Shown piece after piece: positions 7,083 to 8,737 of a stretch of 8,737 nt of DNA. Source of the DNA: Thermococcus sp. (GTDB lineage: Archaea > Methanobacteriota_B > Thermococci > Thermococcales > Thermococcaceae). Numbering within the stretch: the stretch's first letter is position 1; every line of letters starts with the position of its first letter. Location: NCBI GenBank assembly GCA_021160985.1, contig JAGHBN010000051.1, positions 1 to 8,737 on the forward strand, written 5' to 3'. The notes beneath the pieces are model-generated. The model was not told the origin of the DNA. It was given only the letters and a program-made list of their open reading frames with translations, and made no database searches. A program made the position numbers and the translations under genes.

Positions 7083-7108
7083 TGGCCTATCTAAATCCCT
7101 TTAGGCCA
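7083..7108. repeat. Inverted repeat at the predicted start of transcription of the 95-aa gene
   Basis: Perfect seven-base arms TGGCCTA and TAGGCCA are separated by 12 bases. They lie between the predicted TATA box (near 7116) and the ribosome binding site (7061-7068) of the minus-strand gene. A dimeric repressor site and a leader RNA hairpin are both possible. Confidence 0.5.
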
Positions 7109-7111
7109 CGG

Positions 7112-7120
7112 ATTTTTAAG
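7112..7120 (-). promoter_or_regulatory. Predicted TATA box of the 95-aa gene
   Basis: The minus strand reads CCCTTAAAAATCC here, with TTAAAAAT as the TATA element. The expected start of transcription is near 7090, about 35 bases before the TTG start codon. Confidence 0.45.
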
Positions 7121-7335
7121 GGTTTCTTACAGTCAGAGACTACATTGCCCCACCATTATTTAAACGTTATGAGGGAAACTTTTTTATCCCAGGGCCATGC
7201 ACATGCCCCCTGGTTGCCGGAAGAGAGGCAAATCTTAAAAACCATCCAAGGAAGGACTGAGCGCATCCAAGGGCCAATGAAATGAAATTCTGACCATTTA
7301 ACCAGAAAGGAGGCATAAAGAAGTGAAAAACGGCC
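7121..7335. other. Gene-free stretch between the 95-aa gene promoter and the kinase stop codon
   Basis: No credible gene was found. The region holds TATA-like plus-strand sequences (near 7156-7165 and 7179-7187), an imperfect stem with arms CCAGGG and CCCTGG (7189-7213, with inner CATG/CATG pairing), a direct repeat CATCCAAGG at 7243-7251 and 7264-7272 (21-base period), and a strong plus-strand ribosome binding site AAAGGAGG (7306-7313) nine bases before a GTG that opens a frame of only eight codons. On the minus strand TTTTT (7326-7330) just after the kinase stop may end its transcript. An open frame at 7082-7285 has no ribosome binding site and I do not call it. Confidence 0.4.
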
Positions 7336-8223
7336 TTAATCCCCGTTGAAGGGCAGCTTAAGGCCAACCTCCAAGGCAATTCTCTTAACCTCGTCCAAAG
7401 GCACTATCGCACTCCTGGCCCCCACTTTCTGAACCGTCAGATACGCGAGGAGCATTCCCAGCCTTGCCGAATCCTCCAGGGACCAGCCGTTAATCACTCC
7501 GTAAATCACCCCCGCCGCAAAAGAGTCCCCTGCCCCAGTGGAATCGACCACCTGAGCGCTGAGGCCCCTTATCTCGCTGACTTTCCCACTGCTATCCCTA
7601 ACGAGGGCCCCACCCCCGTTGAGTGTGATGACGAGGTTCTTCGCCAGTGAGAGAGAGGGGTCCAGGGAGCCGAACTTCCTCCTGTACTCGTCTTCGTTCA
7701 TCATCAGATCGTCCACCATCCCCTCCACTTCCCGGGGCAGAGGGGCCTCCCCGATGTCCAGCGAGACGGTTATCCCCCTTTCGTGGGCAAATTTAACGAC
7801 CTCGACTATGGTCTCTACAGGGTTCGAGGACATATGGACATGCCCTGCCCTTGAGAGGTACTCAAAGTCCACCTCTTTGAGAAGGTTTGCCCCCGGGTAC
7901 TTTACTATCCTCTTGTCCTCCCCGCGTATCAGAGCAATGGCAACTCCGGAGGGAGCCTCTACAACCCGTATTCCTCCTGTGTCAACGCCTATGCGCCTGA
8001 AGTACGAGAAGTGCACATCTCCAATTTCATCCCTTCCAACGGCTCCGATGTAGCCCGTCTTTAGGCCGAAGTGAGCCAGCCAGCTTATGGTGTTTGCCGC
8101 AGCACCTCCAAGCCCGAAGTGAGCATGCTTAGCGTTTATTTTTTCGTGAAATTCAGGGAATCTGTCCACGAGCAGTATAATGTCGTAGTTCAGGTTTCCA
8201 ATCCCAACAACGTCGAGTTCCAT
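7336..8223 (-). CDS. PfkB/ribokinase-family sugar or nucleoside kinase
   Basis: This 295-residue cytoplasmic enzyme belongs to the PfkB carbohydrate kinase family, which transfers a phosphate to a hydroxyl of a sugar, nucleoside or related substrate. Visible features are the N-terminal GIGNLNYDI substrate strand (7-15), the first PfkB signature region GLGGAAANTISWLA (37-50), an NEDE motif matching the NxxE metal/phosphate motif (176-179), and the second signature DSTGAGDSFAAG (227-238), with anion-hole GAGD and catalytic Asp233. Substrate and phosphate donor cannot be decided here; Thermococcales members of this family include ADP-dependent ribose-1-phosphate kinase, nucleoside kinases and myo-inositol kinase. 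ATG 8223 is chosen over an upstream ATG (8328) because the family strand MELDVVGIGN starts there and GGTGA lies five bases before it. The upstream extension would cross the promoter. The gene stands alone. Confidence 0.92.
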   Translation of the reverse strand: MELDVVGIGNLNYDIILLVDRFPEFHEKINAKHAHFGLGGAAANTISWLAHFGLKTGYIGAVGRDEIGDVHFSYFRRIGVDTGGIRVVEAPSGVAIALIRGEDKRIVKYPGANLLKEVDFEYLSRAGHVHMSSNPVETIVEVVKFAHERGITVSLDIGEAPLPREVEGMVDDLMMNEDEYRRKFGSLDPSLSLAKNLVITLNGGGALVRDSSGKVSEIRGLSAQVVDSTGAGDSFAAGVIYGVINGWSLEDSARLGMLLAYLTVQKVGARSAIVPLDEVKRIALEVGLKLPFNGD

Positions 8224-8228
8224 GCACC

Positions 8229-8245
8229 TCACCCCTAAAGGGTGA
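8229..8245. repeat. Inverted repeat covering the kinase ribosome binding site
   Basis: Perfect six-base arms TCACCC and GGGTGA with a five-base spacer. On the minus strand the downstream arm GGGTGA is itself the ribosome binding site of the kinase gene, and the repeat sits at the expected start of transcription. It may be an operator or an RNA stem that hides the ribosome binding site. Confidence 0.5.
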
Positions 8246-8260
8246 AATGGAAAAGGAGAC

Positions 8261-8269
8261 GTTAAAACC
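8261..8269 (-). promoter_or_regulatory. Predicted TATA box of the kinase gene
   Basis: The minus strand reads AAGGTTTTAACG; TTTTAA is the likely TATA core with a purine-rich upstream element. It lies about 40 bases before the ATG, giving a leader of about 15-20 bases. Confidence 0.5.
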
Positions 8270-8277
8270 TTGCGGTG

Positions 8278-8301
8278 GAAACTTTTCTGGCGAAAAGTTT
8301 C
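8278..8301. repeat. Perfect 10+10 base inverted repeat upstream of the kinase promoter
   Basis: Arms GAAACTTTTC and GAAAAGTTTC are exact reverse complements separated by TGGC. The repeat ends about nine bases upstream of the predicted TATA element of the minus-strand kinase gene. Its length and symmetry suit a dimeric transcription factor. It does not match the Thermococcales glycolytic motif (TATCAC-N5-GTGATA) or the SurR motif (GTT-N3-AAC) as I know them. Confidence 0.65.
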
Positions 8302-8360
8302 ATCAAAATCGTTATTCATGGGGATCATGATTCCGGGTATGGGTTTGACTCCAACATTCT

Positions 8361-8370
8361 TCTTTTTAAG
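8361..8370 (+). promoter_or_regulatory. Possible plus-strand TATA box in front of the nested hairpin
   Basis: TCTTTTTAAG resembles the TATA boxes seen before mrp and the membrane-protein gene. Transcription would start near 8392, just before the hairpin at 8401. No protein gene follows, so this would serve a small RNA if it is real. Confidence 0.35.
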
Positions 8371-8400
8371 TGGAGAACGTTCGTTATGTGCTTATCACGC

Positions 8401-8456
8401 GGGTTTAATTTCCTTTCGACGCCCTTCGGGCGTCTCTCTAGAGTTAAACCCTTTTT
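8401..8456 (+). ncRNA. Candidate small structured RNA: nested hairpin with T tail
   Basis: Outer arms GGGTTTAA (8401-8408) and TTAAACCC (8444-8451) pair perfectly. Inside, two nine-base loops (8409-8417 and 8435-8443) flank a perfect seven-pair stem GACGCCC/GGGCGTC (8418-8424 and 8428-8434) closed by TTC. TTTTT follows directly (8452-8456). With the TATA-like box at 8361-8370 this could be a plus-strand transcript of about 60-65 bases ending at the T-run. Read on the minus strand, the inner stem is flanked by GA on both sides, which could form tandem G-A pairs as in a kink-turn, but the supporting stem is weak and there is no T tail. It could also be only a terminator for an unseen plus-strand transcript. 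Strand and function are not settled. Confidence 0.45.
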
Positions 8457-8551
8457 ACAAGGTCATCACACAGTGTTCTCACTTACAATCCTGTGAGTGG
8501 AATAAAAACCCTAGCAAGATTATTCTTCTAAAACAGTTCACCCCTTTCCGC

Positions 8552-8576
8552 CAGCGCTTTGCGAAGCAAAGGGCTG
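8552..8576. repeat. Hairpin directly behind tRNA-Trp
   Basis: Eleven-base arms (8552-8562 and 8566-8576) pair at ten of eleven positions around a three-base loop; the one mismatch is G8556 against G8572. On the minus strand it begins three bases after the encoded CCA end of the tRNA. It may act in 3' processing or in ending the tRNA transcript, though no long T-run follows at once (TTTT occurs some 20 bases on). Confidence 0.5.
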
Positions 8577-8579
8577 AAA

Positions 8580-8724
8580 TGGTGGGGGCGCGGGGATTTG
8601 AACCCCGGTCCGCGGGTTTCTCCAGCCGCGCGGGTCTCCAGAAGTTCATCCCCGAGTCAGCAAACCCGCTTCTCCTCATGGCCTCTGGAGCCCGCGATGA
8701 TAGACCAGGCTACACCATGCCCCC
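8580..8724 (-). tRNA. tRNA-Trp (anticodon CCA) with an intron; CCA end encoded
   Basis: Exon 1 is 8685-8724 and exon 2 is 8580-8617; together they give a 78-nt mature tRNA including an encoded CCA. The acceptor strands are GGGGGCA and CGCCCCC, the anticodon stem GCGGG/CCCGC, the anticodon loop CUCCAGA with CCA at 8686-8688, and the T arm CGGGG-TTCAAAT-CCCCG. U8, A14, G18G19 and A21 are in place. The D stem contains U13-U22, and position 7 is A facing C66, a mismatch at the acceptor-T junction. The intron lies between positions 37 and 38, the usual archaeal site, with a bulge-helix-bulge: CUCC pairs with GGAG, flanked by three-base bulges AGA and AAA. The promoter is beyond the window end. Confidence 0.96.
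8618..8684 (-). ncRNA. 67-nt tRNA-Trp intron, likely box C/D-type methylation guide
   Basis: In euryarchaea the tRNA-Trp intron is known to act as a box C/D guide RNA for 2'-O-methylation of its own tRNA at positions 34 and 39. Here box C is ATGAGGA (8673-8679, one change from RTGATGA), box D' is CTGA (8657-8660) and box C' is GGGATGA (8646-8652, one change). Twelve bases separate C and D'. The D' guide GCGGGTTT pairs with the sequence around position 39, and the nucleotide five before D' faces C39. The second guide TCTGGAG pairs with the anticodon loop; its fifth nucleotide before the expected D box faces C34. At that D box site (8630-8633) the sequence is CCGC, not CTGA. Base-paired ends GGCC and GGCT bring the boxes together. 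Confidence 0.75.
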
Positions 8725-8737
8725 AAGCCATTATCAC

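Noticed and set aside
7189..7213. Stem with arms CCAGGG and CCCTGG considered as a terminator
   Set aside because: The T-run lies before it on the plus strand and reads as an A-run on the minus strand, so it is in the wrong position to end either transcript.
7082..7285. A plus-strand open frame of 67 codons in the gap before the kinase
   Set aside because: No ribosome binding site, no recognisable protein features, and it covers promoter and repeat elements of the minus-strand gene.
8391..8400. TTATCAC, a half-site resembling the glycolytic regulator motif TATCAC-N5-GTGATA
   Set aside because: The matching GTGATA half is missing at the required spacing, so one half-site is not enough.
8460..8476. 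Minus-strand GTGATGA, matching box C of C/D guide RNAs
   Set aside because: No box D' or D (CTGA) lies at a usable distance downstream on that strand, so no complete C/D RNA can be built.
8479..8679. A minus-strand open frame of 66 codons inside and after the tRNA-Trp gene
   Set aside because: It begins in the tRNA intron and reads through exon 2 and the hairpin, so it is a shadow of the tRNA.
8246..8737. A plus-strand frame with no stop codon from 8246 to the window end, with ATG at 8318
   Set aside because: It crosses the nested hairpin and then runs antisense through tRNA-Trp, giving the GARGFEPR string typical of false genes over tRNAs. It has no ribosome binding site before ATG 8318, and its residue make-up is unlike the neighbouring proteins.
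1..8737. CRISPR arrays, insertion sequences, integrase or attachment sites
   Set aside because: No spaced direct-repeat array, transposase-like frame or flanking terminal repeats were seen. Apart from tRNA-Trp, nothing suggests an integration site.

Overview
The window looks like a hyperthermophilic euryarchaeon of the order Thermococcales, most likely Thermococcus. The evidence is a GC-rich coding style with AGG/ATA codons, GGAGGTGAT-type ribosome binding sites, short TATA boxes just upstream of genes, an archaeal transcription factor E gene, an archaeal lipoprotein transporter, and a tRNA-Trp gene interrupted at the anticodon loop by a bulge-helix-bulge intron. This assignment comes from recognising families; no database was searched.

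Layout. Bases 1-2917 (plus strand) hold a compact ABC importer operon of the iron-complex/cobalamin type: a lipoprotein substrate-binding protein cut by the window edge, a FecCD/BtuC-type permease and a FecE/BtuD-type ATPase, with overlapping or coupled starts. Two back-to-back inverted repeats and a T-run separate it from a Mrp/NBP35-type iron-sulfur carrier ATPase (3000-3905), which has its own promoter. A separate promoter then serves a secreted-domain plus multi-membrane-span protein of unknown function (3972-5333). From 5320 onward the genes are on the minus strand and converge on that membrane protein with a 14-base overlap: DUF2110-like protein (5320-6051), TFE alpha (6084-6632), a 95-residue unknown protein (6768-7055) and a PfkB-family sugar or nucleoside kinase (7336-8223). 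The window ends with minus-strand tRNA-Trp (8580-8724) containing a 67-nt intron.

How the genes work together. The first three genes form one transporter. TFE (transcription initiation) and the DUF2110/S1-like protein are probably co-transcribed. The Mrp, membrane protein, small unknown and kinase genes each appear to have their own promoter. The two larger gene-free stretches, 7056-7335 and 8224-8579, are not empty: they contain several perfect inverted repeats around predicted promoters and a strong nested hairpin with a T tail (8401-8456) that could be a small RNA.

Most worth a second look are the tRNA-Trp intron, which has box C, D' and C' motifs and two guide sequences aimed at positions 39 and 34 of its own tRNA but no recognisable D box; the nested hairpin at 8401-8456; the perfect 10+10-base inverted repeat upstream of the kinase promoter; and the paired inverted repeats in front of mrp. 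I did not find a clearly new multi-gene system here.
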